From Tilletia caries (lineage: Eukaryota > Basidiomycota > Exobasidiomycetes > Tilletiales > Tilletiaceae): a stretch of 64,000 nucleotides of DNA. Below are positions 29,481-41,000 of this stretch, piece by piece. The DNA is taken from contig JALUTQ010000004.1 of assembly GCA_032718865.1 (NCBI GenBank), positions 1,550,001 through 1,614,000 on the forward strand, read 5' to 3'. The first letter of the stretch is position 1, and each line of letters opens with the position of its first letter. A model generated the notes under the pieces. That model was not told where the DNA came from. It saw nothing but the letters and a program-made list of their open reading frames with translations, and searched no databases. A program made the position numbers and the translations under genes.

Positions 29481-32084
29481 CTACCATTCCCAGGGATTCC
29501 TTGGAACGTACTTAAAGAAGATAGTGCCGTCGACCAGTTCGAAGCGTCTCTTCCGCCACCTGAAGTGGAAGGCGAGGGGGAGGATGATCATCCAAAAGGA
29601 CCAACCGATGACCCCACCCACAAGCACTCCGAGACCCAAAACAGGGGGGAACCAGTAGGGCAAGGTTGCTCTGATCTGGTCTGAAGTGGAGAGTGGCAGC
29701 GAAGGTGATGAATGAGTAATGAGCACTCTGCTTACAAGCACAGCAGTATCGTCCACACTCACCATTTGGCGGTGGAAGGAAAGGCGCGACGAGGAGAAAG
29801 AGGACACCAGCAAGGTATAAGACAGCAACAGGCCAACATACTGGGACGGAATATACGTAGTTAGTACCCTGGCTTCTTGATAGCCTTGTCTCATGAAGCT
29901 CGAGGCGAGGACTCTCACCTTTGAACGGTCTTGACCGATATTTGGCTGACCACCGAAGTTGGAGAAATGCGACTGCGACCAAGAGGGCAATGCTATCCGC
30001 AGGAGAGGGTGGGTGGAGCTCGCTGCTCAGCATCGGACAAACGTCACAAAAGCTTGGGGAGATGGGTTTTCTTACACTTGTGTGGGATCTGAGGAGGATA
30101 AGACAATATACCATGACAAGCATGAGCACTGTCCCCCAGGCACGTTGGCAGCAAACCCTTCGACGAAACTTACAACCCTGTACGTCTCTCCAGAAACGAG
30201 GACCATTCGTTCTGAATGTAACATCGTACTGTGTAACAGGGAAGGAGATGAGGACTGGGACTTTCATCTGGCGCCTTTGGCGGTCGACTCACGGGAGGTG
30301 CCAAAAGAATGATTAGGTTGGGAACGAGGTGTACGAGTAAGCCTGCGAGGGGACTTCGTTGGGTCGGCCAGTTTGAAGCGAACAGGCCCGGCCACGGCAG
30401 GGCACCTTCCTTGGCGAGTTCCTGCGACAGTAGCCAGGAAAGTCTCGTTGAGATGTTTGGATGCTGTCGCTGAGCGTAGCCGCGTGGGAGCTCTTACCTG
30501 ATTTACTCGAGCTTGTGCGAAGACCGTCGATGCGACTATGGAGATGAAGCTTCAGTAAAGCTTTGGTCAAGCTGAACGCAATGGATCGTTGCTCAGCTCA
30601 CCATTGCTCTGTACAGACACGATCAGATGGCGATAACTCCTTTCTCAGCGCAAATATTCATCGTCGTAAGCTCGAGAGGGGGCGATACTCACCAAAGACG
30701 ATAACGCAACGAAGACAGCAAAGACGCGCTGCGCAGTGTGCCCAAAAAGTTTGCCGAAAAAGTAACTACCGACCGTCGTTCCCGATTTGATAAGCTCCTC
30801 CTTCGTGCCCACTGAGAAGAAGGCGACAACGGCGAACTGATACAGAACGACGCAGATACCCAGGCCGAGCGGACCTGCACGCTTGATCGTCCGGACGGGA
30901 TCTCGGACTTCGCCCAGGACCAGAAAGGCGTTGTTCCAGCCTGAATATGTGTTCATGACCTGTGTATATATACGGCGCCCAAAGCCGAGAGAATCAGGAG
31001 CTGAAATATGACCAGGATGAGTTACGTTCTCGAGCATTGAGGCGTACCTTCACCAGAGCGGCCACGTAGCTGTACGGAACAGTCGAGGACCCTGCGAAAG
31101 CGTCTCTGAACGAAGCATGCGAGTCTTGCACATGCGTTCCGCCGGCGAGAATCACCCAGCCGATCACGCAAATCGTGGCAAGGAGCAAGACTGCGAGGGC
31201 TCAAGATAGGTTCGTTGAGTATGTTGAACGGATCAGCATTCGCGTGCAACACGAGATTAACGTACCCTTGATCAATGACAACGCGTTCATCAATCTCACA
31301 CCAGTGTTTGGCAGTAGACCGTGAAGAAGAGTGACCTGTGTTAGAGCATACTTATTACTTACATTAGCTTCCAACGTCCCAATCTATCGCTGTTTTGAAA
31401 AACCGAGCGACGTACAAAGCAAATGACAGCAATAGCGATGCCCCGCTGTTCCCAATCGCTCGCCTTCCGTTCCGCAGCCGCAAGGGCATTGGTCGCGAAG
31501 AGGATGCATCTGTTTTGCCACCGCGTTCAGCGAAACCGCCTCCTCATCTTCGTGCTCGGCAGAAGCAGCAAACATAAAACTCACCCTTGTGCAGTAAAGG
31601 CGAACAGAATAGCCTGTGTGCTGAAGAAGATGGTAGCGAGCATTCTGGGTTTTCGAAAGGCTGCTTCTAGATATACCCTCTCGCCTCCGCTCCGTGGGAA
31701 CATGGTCCCGAGTTCGAGGTATACGCCCATCCCTGCGAACGAGAAAAGCGCTCCGAGGGCATACAGACACATCGTCGCCCCTACGCTGCCCGTCTCGCTC
31801 AAGATGGTGACAGGAGCGCTGAAGATTCCCGTCCCGATTACGCGACCTGTGATGAGCATTGTGGTGGTGAACAGGCCGAGGTGACGACCTTGTCCTCCCG
31901 CCGTTGCTTCGCCCAGGGTGAGCTCGGTGCTGGCTTTGGGCGGGATCACTGGGATGGCCTCGGATGCCTGCGTCACACTTGGCGTTTGGTCATAGTAGGA
32001 TTTCTCCGTGATGAAGTCGTGGTGTCCTGTTGGAAAGCACACTTCTACTTGCGTTGGGTCGTCCCGGAGGTATGGATCTGTCAT
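29481..32084 (-). CDS. L-type amino-acid permease 2 (paralog of permease 1)
   Basis: Exons in transcription order: 32084-31585, 31509-31416, 31335-31266, 31190-31048, 30959-30693, 30608-30602, 30535-30498, 30421-30293, 30228-30174, 30088-30076, 29992-29919, 29840-29763, 29680-29481; 1,668 nt, 555 aa. Exons 2-8 and 10-12 have exactly the lengths of permease 1, including the 7-nt and 13-nt micro-exons. Signatures: RVIGTGIFSAPVTI, FPRSGGERVYLEAAFRKPR, YSGWNNAFLVLGEVRDPVRT, FAQARVNQELAKEGALPWP, PYWFPPVLGLG. The N-terminal cytosolic tail is unrelated to that of permease 1 until GGQGRHLGLF. Exon 9 is 15 nt longer and its residues (YDVTFRTNGPRFWRDVQG) differ strongly from permease 1, so that boundary is the weakest. 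The substrate may differ from permease 1. Confidence 0.9.
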
Positions 32085-32845
32085 GGCTGCCGAAGAGAGA
32101 GAGGAAAAACGAAGAGGAGGAGGGTATCGAGGGCTATGTTACACGAAGAACTGTCAGCATATAAGCGATCAGGAGAAGGGAATTGAGAATGTTACAGGAA
32201 GAACAGTCAGCATATATCATAAGTTGCGGGATACTTCTCGAAAGGGCCCGTTCGCCGTCCGTCAAGTTGAGAAGTTAATCGGGGGTTGCCCGCCCAACCT
32301 GTAGATTCTCATCTTGATGAGGGCAACCCGATGAAAGAATCTGGGTAACGGCGTCGAGCGAATGAGCACCCCCATCTCCGTGCACCTCGGTCCTCGGATG
32401 TCGTCGTTCTGTGCCGGAACAGAAGAAGAAGAGGAGGAGGAAAAGAAGATGTCAGCGCAATCGGGATAAGAAGGCATGTATCAAGACAGGGCGGCAGTCG
32501 CCACACTTGCCACCAAGTAAGTGGCATCGGTCGACCGGAGGGGAAAGAGTCAGATGAATCTTCACAGCTATACGTGACAAGAGAGATTCAAAAGAGAAAG
32601 GAGTTATACAGCGGGAGAACGAATGCAAGCTCAGCGGAACCCCGTGATGTGATCCGCGAGAGAGGATCTCGCGATCTATGCTTCTATAAGTTATCAAAAT
32701 GGCGACGATTTTCCCCAGTCCAACGCCCGTCAGGAACCTGCTTGAACACAAAAGATCAGCGGCCCCCAGCCATCTTCGGAAATCTTCCTGCCCCCATCCA
32801 CGAAGGGTCGGGATCAGTTCGGAAAAAAGCCATGTATGTCACCGC
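32085..32845. other. Upstream region of permease 2
   Basis: 761 bp with no supported gene. It contains a duplicated 28-bp word (32136-32163 and 32189-32216), each copy ending in CAGCATATA, and a GAA/GAG-rich tract near 32,425-32,450. Confidence 0.5.
32136..32216. repeat. Pair of 28-bp direct repeats upstream of permease 2
   Basis: The two copies (32136-32163, 32189-32216) start ATGTTACA, end CAGCATATA, differ at two positions and are 53 bp apart. They lie 52-132 bp upstream of the permease 2 ATG, a promoter position. They could be duplicated regulator sites or a local duplication. Confidence 0.6.
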
Positions 32846-33373
32846 TCAGCCCAACGCACCATTCGTCAAATACGATGCTACACCCGTCCCTGCCCCCGAA
32901 GAAGGAGCCCCAGCAGCCGCGGCGGACGGAGACGTCGACGAGGAAGAACTTTCAGCAGCCACTGTAGCCACGGCAGCCGCCGCGACCGCATCCCGGCATC
33001 CCGGATCCCAAGCCGCCAAGAAGCCCTCTACGGCATCCTGGGCTGCCTGCGCGTCTACTTCTTGATTCGGCTCGGGCATGTCGCCGCTTGGAGGATGGAG
33101 GTGTGGTTGGTGGGGTTCCATGGAAGGAGGGGGAGAAGGATCGGAGGTAGGCGCAGGTGTAGGTGCAGATACCGCTACAGGCGGGAGAGGTCCCAGCTGC
33201 GTCGGGTCTTGACGGAGTTGATTGTATTCCGGGGGCTGTTGCTGTTGATGTTGATGAGCAGCATTTTCGTCCTGACCGGGCATGAGGGAGGTTGACGCCG
33301 CAGCCGCCGACGGAGCATCAGCTACACCACTCGTGTCGATTGAATTATGGGAGACGACGGGTCCAGACAGCAA
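32846..33373 (-). CDS. Hypothetical low-complexity protein (3' exon only)
   Basis: Open frame of at least 175 codons rich in Pro, Gln, Ala and Ser (for example DENAAHQHQQQQPPEYNQL), with one more ordered piece (EVDAQAAQDAVEGFLAAW) and an Ala/Ser run near the end. The frame is also open upstream of 33373 (PPPKVKGKKRHKAH) but has no ATG, so the start must lie in an upstream exon between about 33,450 and 33,840. There, protein-like minus-strand pieces exist (for example FNLWWYKTHGLSDWTQ) but could not be joined with certainty. No family recognised. Confidence 0.35.
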   Translation of the reverse strand: MLSGPVVSHNSIDTSGVADAPSAAAASTSLMPGQDENAAHQHQQQQPPEYNQLRQDPTQLGPLPPVAVSAPTPAPTSDPSPPPSMEPHQPHLHPPSGDMPEPNQEVDAQAAQDAVEGFLAAWDPGCRDAVAAAAVATVAAESSSSSTSPSAAAAGAPSSGAGTGVASYLTNGALG

Positions 33374-34433
33374 ATGGGCCTTGTGACGTTTCTTGCCCTT
33401 GACCTTGGGTGGGGGCGCCTCCGTGGTCTCCGCGCCGCCATGTACTGGCCCTTCTCCCCCGGCTCCTCCCTCTCCGCCGGCGTCAGTAGAAGGCCCGCTC
33501 CACTGGCACTAGGCTCCTTCCCATTCAGCTTATGGAATAGCTTGAGTCCAATCCGATAGCCCGTGCGTCTTGTACCACCACAGATTGAACTCGGTGACAC
33601 CATGTTTCCACTCATCTCAGATGCCAGCATGAGAGGCGCGGTGTCGAACCAGCCGGACGGGGACGAGGTAGTCGCAGGGCCAGGCGAGGGCGAGGACGAG
33701 GACGAAAACGAGGCGCGCGCTCAATTGAATCCCAGACGTGTCCGTGAGCTTCTTGCTTCGGATGCCTTGGCCCGCTCTGCAGCGGTCGGTGATCAGCGAT
33801 CATTGGGGGGGAAGGTCAGGTTGAATGATCAGTTGTGAACCGAGGGCCACGAGGCCCGAAGAGAAGTCTTGCAGAGTCTTCACGACAAACCTCGAAGACT
33901 GAGAGAGACAAGAGGAAGTTCCAACGCCAAAGAAGAAGTGTGGATTGTACTCAGAAGGGGCTGAAGTACAGGCAGGATTGCTTATTGTAACAAGGAAGAA
34001 GCTGAGCTTGGGAAGAGAGAGAAAAGGTGCTCGATACCCTGAGACCACTGAGAGAAAGACCCGTCCATGAGACCCTGCCTTTCAACATGATCAACTTTGT
34101 CACGTGGAGCGAGGCAAAGGAACGACTCTGTATTTTGGCTGCAAAAGCGGCTTTTGGAGTTTTGGACCGTTCTTGCCGATCCCGCCGTTCTGTTGCCGTT
34201 CAGCGACGGCCTGATCACCGCTGGGACGAAGTGTGTTTCTTCCTCATATCCAGCCCAATCACCGAGGCATTGTATGTAGCACACAGCAGATCCAGCGCAC
34301 ATCAGTGAGCAGCCGCAGCTGATACCAGCGAGAGTATTCGCAGCGGCAAGAGAAGCGCTGAAGGTGAAGGCATGGAATCGCTCTGCCCTGGGCCGACGAC
34401 GTGGGTGGAAGGGGGAGCATGTGCATTTCTCGC
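33374..34433. other. Unresolved region upstream of the hypothetical gene
   Basis: About 1 kb. Both strands have short protein-like open phases (plus 33563-33838, acidic; minus 33537-33600), none supported by a start plus splice sites that I could verify. Right of 33,850 nothing was seen up to the short transposon. Confidence 0.35.
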
Positions 34434-34742
34434 GGTTTTGTCTATTGGCCGACCCCGGTCGGTTTTGGTCAGTCGACCGACCCCAGCACTAGAGCAGTCA
34501 GAACTCTAAAACCACAAAGACTTCCACTTTTCGCCTCGTTAAGCCAAAGAAAACGGCTCCTCCCTTACTTTCAACATCAATTCTGCATCGATTGACCTCA
34601 AATTTCGCAGGAGTACGCGTACAGGCGTCTTTGACATCCATGCAAAATTTGAGCCCGCTTTATTAAGTACGTTGCTGGGACGGTCAAAGTGGGTAACTCA
34701 GAGGGGTCGGGTACCGACCGGGGTCGGCCAATAGACACGACC
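34434..34742. mobile_element. 309-bp non-autonomous DNA element, Mutator-like
   Basis: Inverted ends of 30 bp match at 28 positions (start GGTTTTGTCTATTGGCCGAC; the other end is its inverse with GGTCGTG at the tip). Perfect 10-bp direct repeats CATTTCTCGC flank it (34424-34433 and 34743-34752). Long inverted ends with a 9-11-bp target duplication are typical of Mutator-like elements. No coding capacity. Confidence 0.8.
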
Positions 34743-34752
34743 CATTTCTCGC

Positions 34753-35078
34753 ACGTGGCATCACTTACAATGAGTTTTACCGCCCTGGTTTATTAGATAC
34801 AAATGAATCCGTTCCACCTGCTTCCGCCCTGAGATTTCATAAGCACCAAACCCCGCCTATTCAATTCACTCCCCACTTGGTCTTTCCAGTGACACTCACC
34901 ATCCACACGACGGAGAGGACGAATAGCAAGAGGTGAGCGGGCCGAGTGCGCGCGCTCTTCTCGACATACCCCTGTACAACGGCGGCTCTTGCTGTGAGTA
35001 GCCGCGAGAAAGTACGCACCCAGCCATTTAGGGACTGACTGACGGCGTGTTCGCAAATTTATGCAGAAATCACAATAA
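34753..35078. other. Upstream region of the Rho GEF gene
   Basis: 326 bp between the short transposon and the GEF start codon. No gene or clear motif seen. Confidence 0.45.
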
Positions 35079-38000
35079 ATGCCGCCTGCCACTACTGAGC
35101 CCGAGCGCTTCCGTCGGTCGAACGGCGAGCAGCGCGCTGGCAGCAGCTTCCATACAGCCCCTGCTACGCCGCCCGTCTCGCAGGCGATGCAACCCTCCCG
35201 ATCGTCCGAGTCTATGGGTGTGGGCGTGCCAGCAGGGGGCGTGGTCAGGCCTGCCTTCCGACACGCAGCGACCGTTGGCGTCGGTCCAGATGTGATGCAG
35301 AGCCCGTTCCTTCAGCAGGACAGGTCGCGCTCTCGCTCTCATTTGACCACACCACCCTCGTCCGGATATTCCTTCGGCAAAGCGCCAGCGGCAGCATCGC
35401 CAGGCACGCCGTACTCGCCCAGCAATCCACCACCATCGTCCTTCCACACTCCCAACCTCAGCAAGACGAGCATGTCCAGCCTCTCCAGCGCATCAAGAAC
35501 ATCGGCAGCATCCTCCCCATCCATCCACGGTCTCTCGGCACCGCCTACCCCAGGCGCCGCAGGCTTCTCGCCCGCATCGCCCTTCATCCCACAAAATCGG
35601 CCACCCTCGATCCGCTCCTTCAACTCGGACCGCTCCGGGAATTCCAAAGTGTCACGTACCTCACGCGCCACCACGGCAACTTCGCGCGCCACGCGCAAAT
35701 CAAACCGCTCCCGCATCCTCGCCAGCACGAGTTCAGGTATCTACCCCTCAAATCCATCGGATCTCTCTATCGACGAGGACCCTTCCATGACCGCCCTTCA
35801 GCGCGCACAGTCCTCCCTCGGCAGACACGGCTATCGCTCATCCATATCCAGCATCGGAACCACCGCAAGCGGGAGAGCAACTTCGATCGGACACGCATCA
35901 GGAAGTAACCCGCCCATGAGCCCGCCCGCAGTGCCCGGCTTGCCAAACCACTACCAAAACCAACACAACATGCTTTCAAATAGTGGCCTGCCATATAGCG
36001 CTGCCTTCTCCCCATACGAACCCTCCAACATGTCCTCGTCCGCTTCTTCCATCTCCGGCCGCAGTCGGCGGAAAACGAGTCAGAGCCCATCGCGACATGT
36101 CCACAAGCCCGCTCGCTCCGCCATCACCCGACAGGCGGATGCAGCCATCAGCAGCACCTCTCTCCTATCAAGTGTGTCCTCCTCTCGCGGAGGATCTTCA
36201 CACCTGGGCCCCAGCATCGTGCTCGACACCGAACACCTCCGCGCGGCTGGTTACAGACGCAGCACCGAACGCGATCCCGGACACGGACCTAGGACACGAT
36301 CCCACAGTCAAGGTTTCTCCGACGATTGGCACGATGCGGAACTGCTCGAGGACGAGGACGATCACTTTGACGAAACCTTGCCGGGTCGGACGCGCGTGTC
36401 GTCAAATTATCCGTACGCATCTGCCAAGGCATCCACGTCTCGCAACACATCTATGCCTGGTGGGCTCGGCATCCCGTCGAGCGATTTTGTTTCTTCGTCA
36501 ACCTCTCCATACGGAGCGCCCTCGCCTGCCTTGTCCACGTTATCCGCTCCGCCAGAATTCCTGAGACAGCACAGTGGCGCCTCCTCTCACAGCGCCGGTG
36601 GGTCCTCCTTCATGGGAGCAGCAACCGGACACTCTCCCAGCATTCTCTCCTCGTCGTCCTCCTTTAACCTCATCCCTGCAGGGAGTTCCCCTGCTGCCCT
36701 CGATCAGAACTCGGCAAATGGTCGGAGGTTATTAGCAGCCAGCGACGCGGGTGAGATGGACACTCGCTTCTTTACACCGCCCGAGGAGCACGGGGCGTTC
36801 TCGCTCGGCACCAGTCCCTCCCGGAGCGCTGGCTCACATTCGTACCGCAGCGGCATGCCCGCAGCTGCGAATGCATATTCTTCCTCCTCCTCCTTCTCCT
36901 CCCGCCCTCAGGCTGGGACCTCACACGCGGCCAAGGACAGCGGCGCTTTCCGCAGTGCCGGCGAAGAATCGAAGGATAGTTGGACCTCAACGGACAGTGA
37001 CTCGATTCGGGAGCGCGACGCGCAGCAGCAGCAACAGCATCAGCGCGGCGAAGCGCTCAGCTCAGGTTCCAGCGCCTTCCTGCCGCTTCCCACCGTCATG
37101 GAGCGTTCGGGCAGTACAGACACCAAAGCCTCCCCGGAGTTGCCCCATCACCATGGCCATCACACCGCCTCAGCGGCAGCGGCAGCCATCAGCGGTCTTC
37201 GCTCGCGTCTGATGTCTGGCTTTAAGTCGGCGAGTGGTCGGAAAAAGTCAGGATCGACGACCTCGCACGGCGGTCTGACGAGCGGGGAGGTTACTGAGAC
37301 GGAGAATAACAGTGGTGGGTCGAGCGCGGCTGTCACTCCACTCCCGAGCACGGCTGTCACTCCGCTTCCGAGCGCGGCGCCGAGTCCGAGGAGACAAACA
37401 GATCCACTTCCAAACGTATCTGGCTTCACTCCAATTGAGAGCTGGACACCCGCGGTGGCGGCGGTGGCGGCAGAAGGATCGACCGCGCCCCTCGTCACGA
37501 GCTCACCCTCGCTTGTCATCCCAGACCGGAAGAAGTCACTGCCGGCCTCGGAAGTCGACGCGAAGACGCGTGCTCACGGGCGGACGAACACGAACGAAGG
37601 TGGAAACACCAACGACTTGATGCCCGTTTTGCCTGAGATTGCGCGCCAGACGGACATGCCGCTCATGGGGTCCTTCATGGACTCAGACCTGAGCAGCAGC
37701 GGCGACTCGTCTCCACCGATGCCGTCACAGCCTCCTCCGCCGCCGCCCCCGGTGCCGGACAAGAATTATTTGGCCGCAACAGCCTTGGGCACAACGGCCT
37801 TGGGCCTTTTGAGTTTGGGGGACAGTGAGGTGTATGGAGGGATAGCGACGACGAATATGTCACCGAAGACGCGTCCGCCGCCGCCACCGGCTCAGGGCAC
37901 GAGCAGCGCTGACGAGGTCACATTGCCCACTACCGCTGTGACGTCGAAGCAGCCACAAGCACAGACTGTCAGTCTCACCCTGGGTGGGGAAGAGCTCCAG

Positions 38001-41000
38001 AAGAGCCTGAATCCCGGAAACAACGTATCTCCTAGTGGGAGGGCGGCCAGGCTGGGCGGACCTCCGCCCAACGTGGCACCATTGTTAAATCTGGACACGG
38101 CGTCAAATACGACGCCAACGACGGCTGGCCAACTCAGTCCACCTCTTACCTCACCGACGCCGAATTCACCGCGCTCGCCGACGTCTCGCACGAACAAGAT
38201 GCGTCCGGCTCAAATGCCGATGCCTCCGCCCTTCTTACCGCTACCGCTGCTTCCTCCCGTACCCGGTCCCGGAGCAGCTGCGTCATCCGCTACGTCTTCC
38301 TCGAGCGCGAAGAGTGAAGGATCGGGGCATGTTTCGGGTTCGTCTACCCCCGGGACGGAGGGTGTCTCGCCTGGTGGGCCGCCTGCGGTCCCGCCGAGGC
38401 TGCGACCTGCCAGAAATCCGCTTCGAGGCTCGGGCGGGCAGGTACCTGGTCAAGGGGGTGTCCCACCTTTACCTACACATCTGGGGGTGACAGGGGGGCT
38501 TTCTTCCACTAATTCCAGTGTCAACGGGCATGTGGAGCGCAAAGTCTTGGCGCCGGAGGCGATGTCGAAGGTGGACTCTGTCTCTAGGACGACAGACGGA
38601 GCTAAGCCTGTGAGCTTGGGCCAGGGGAACATGTCGGATGTCGGTCTGCCGCCATCGACCAGCTCAGGAATGGCGGTGAGCGTGGGAAGCGAAGATCCGG
38701 ACCGGACTCGGCCTGCGTTCGCGCCGACATTGCTGTCGCGCGTCAGCGAGCAGTCTACGAGGCGCAGCGAGTCGCGCGATGGTCTGATGGAGGGCAAACG
38801 CGCGGTTAGTGTGGCAACGGAGGAGAGTCAAGTTGGGGAGGACAGACAGTGGACATCCCGGCATGAGGCCGTTGCCGCTGGCAAGGGCTGGACGAAGGAG
38901 AATGCAGGCGATGACGCGAAGCCATCCAGTCGCGGCGGTGCGGTGCCTAGTAGCTCCAGTGCATGGATGACGGGAGATGGCGTTCTGGGTGAGCATCTGC
39001 TCGAGGGCGCATTTGATGCCCAAAAGCATCGGCTTGCCGGTGAGCGAGATGCTTTCCCTGGCACAGGCGATACTTCCCTCTCTTCCAGCACGGGCGAGCA
39101 CCTGGCAGCCATGATCGGGTCGAATCTGAGAGCAAGCGCTAGCACGGCGTCCTTGGGGACGATGAAGAAGGGTCGCTTGGGCTTGGGCACAGCGTTCCGC
39201 CAGAGAAAGGACAAGGATCGCGATGTGAACGGCGTTAATGATCGAAAGATCGCCGATACGGACGACGAGAGCCCGGCACCTTGGCAAGGTGGGGCTGGTG
39301 AGTCATCGGGAGGGACGTTCGGCAAGAAGAAGAAGAATCGATGGCGTTTTGGGAAGGAAGGCGCAAACGACGGAGCTGTGTGTATGTCCGATGCAGAAGA
39401 CTTTGACTTCCTTGGGCGGCCCCGGCGGAAGAGCAAGACCGACACGCCGATTTCTCGGTCCAGTATTCGACGAATCTTTGACGAGGGTGACCCTGCTGCG
39501 CCCACTACTGAGGATCGTTTGAATTGCGCTTCGCCGGACCAGGACACCATCGATGCGTTGCCGATCGTCGGTACCGTTGGACCCCGGAGTGGAGTCAACG
39601 GACGGCATAACAGCATCAGTGGTCCTCAGGCGATCCCGGCGCAAACTCTTCGCGGCCATCGACCTTCGTTGCCCTCGCTGCGCAAGCAACCGTCGTACGA
39701 GAGCTACTCGTCGAACCATGGCCCAGAATCACACTCTCCCAGCGCGTACATGGCCCGACGCCCTTCCACGTCTGGGCTGAGCTCGGAGGATGCGCAGAGC
39801 CAGCGGTGGCCTTCCATGTCTGCTGCCGGCACTACCCGGGGCAGTGTCCAAGAGCACGGATCTGTCTCGGACCACGGCTTCAGCGTACCCGGTAGCTTCT
39901 CGATGCACACCACGACGCAGAGTGCTCCCCCAGCCGCGAGTGCAGAGACGAAGCGGCTGTACAAGCGTGCGAATGTGATTCGGGAGTTGATCGAGACGGA
40001 ACGACGCTATGCCGCGGATCTCCGCGTGATTCGGGATGTCATTCTCATCCCGGCTCGGCTGGCGGCTGGAATGCCGAGCACTCCGGTGACTCCGCTTTCG
40101 GGAGGAATGGGAGGGATGGGGCCCTCGCCTGGACTGCTGGGAGGTCAACCCTTCTCTTCCTCTGTTCTAACGCCGCCCATGTTTGGGACTATGAACCGCG
40201 GGAACAGCATCGGGAGCCTGCAACTGTCTGCCGTGTCGCGGAAAGCATCGGCAGACTCGTCCACATTTCAGGGTGGGCTCCGAGGCAGCGCGAGTACTAT
40301 GTCGGCTCAGATTGCGGGCGCCCAGGCGGGGATGAACGGGAACGGCAGCGCGGCAGTGAATGGTGCGACTTCTTCGCCTTCTGCAACTACCTCCGTTGCC
40401 CCGACCAGCACGGATGCCAGCAACCGCTCATCGGTCTTCACAGTTTCTTCTTCGCAGAGCTCGGCAACGTCTCAGTCTACAGCGCCTTCAGTCCCGCCGT
40501 TGCCCACTGCACCTGCAACTGTCGCTGCAGACGATGCTCTGCGCTCCTCAGTACCGATGTCGCCGACTTTAAGGAGCCCAGCGCCGCCATTGTCGCTCAA
40601 TATGACGCATCAACCATTTTCGTCGCCAGCTCCCGGCTATGCCCAGTCGAGCAACTTGCAGACTCCTCCACTGCTGCAGGGAGTGGGGTGCTCACCGGGC
40701 GCGATGTCCAGCGCCAGCCTGAGCGTGCCAGCTTCCGATGCGCCGCTGACGACGGTCGAGATTCGAGTCATCTTCGCCAACTTGGAGCATTGCTGTGCAT
40801 TTGCCGAGGAGATGGTGTCATACTTTGATGCCGCAGCGGAGGAGCAAGCTGTAGCGGTCAGTGGTATCCAAGCAGACACTTCGCCTGCTGCGAGTTCGCC
40901 TGCTCTGATGCTGGATGTGGGCGCAGAAGCGATTGGTCGCATCTTCTTGAAGATGGTGAGTCTTACCATTATTTTAGCCCTCGATTGGCGCATCGGCTTC

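Noticed and set aside
30000..30230. Alternative phase in permease 2 reading TYRVVSFVEGFAANVPGG
   Set aside because: It cannot be reached from the upstream exon in the correct phase, whereas the 13-nt micro-exon solution keeps all phases and the YPxQV motif.
33563..33838. Acidic plus-strand frame of 91 codons
   Set aside because: Protein-like composition but no start/splice support and the opposite strand is equally open; left as unresolved.
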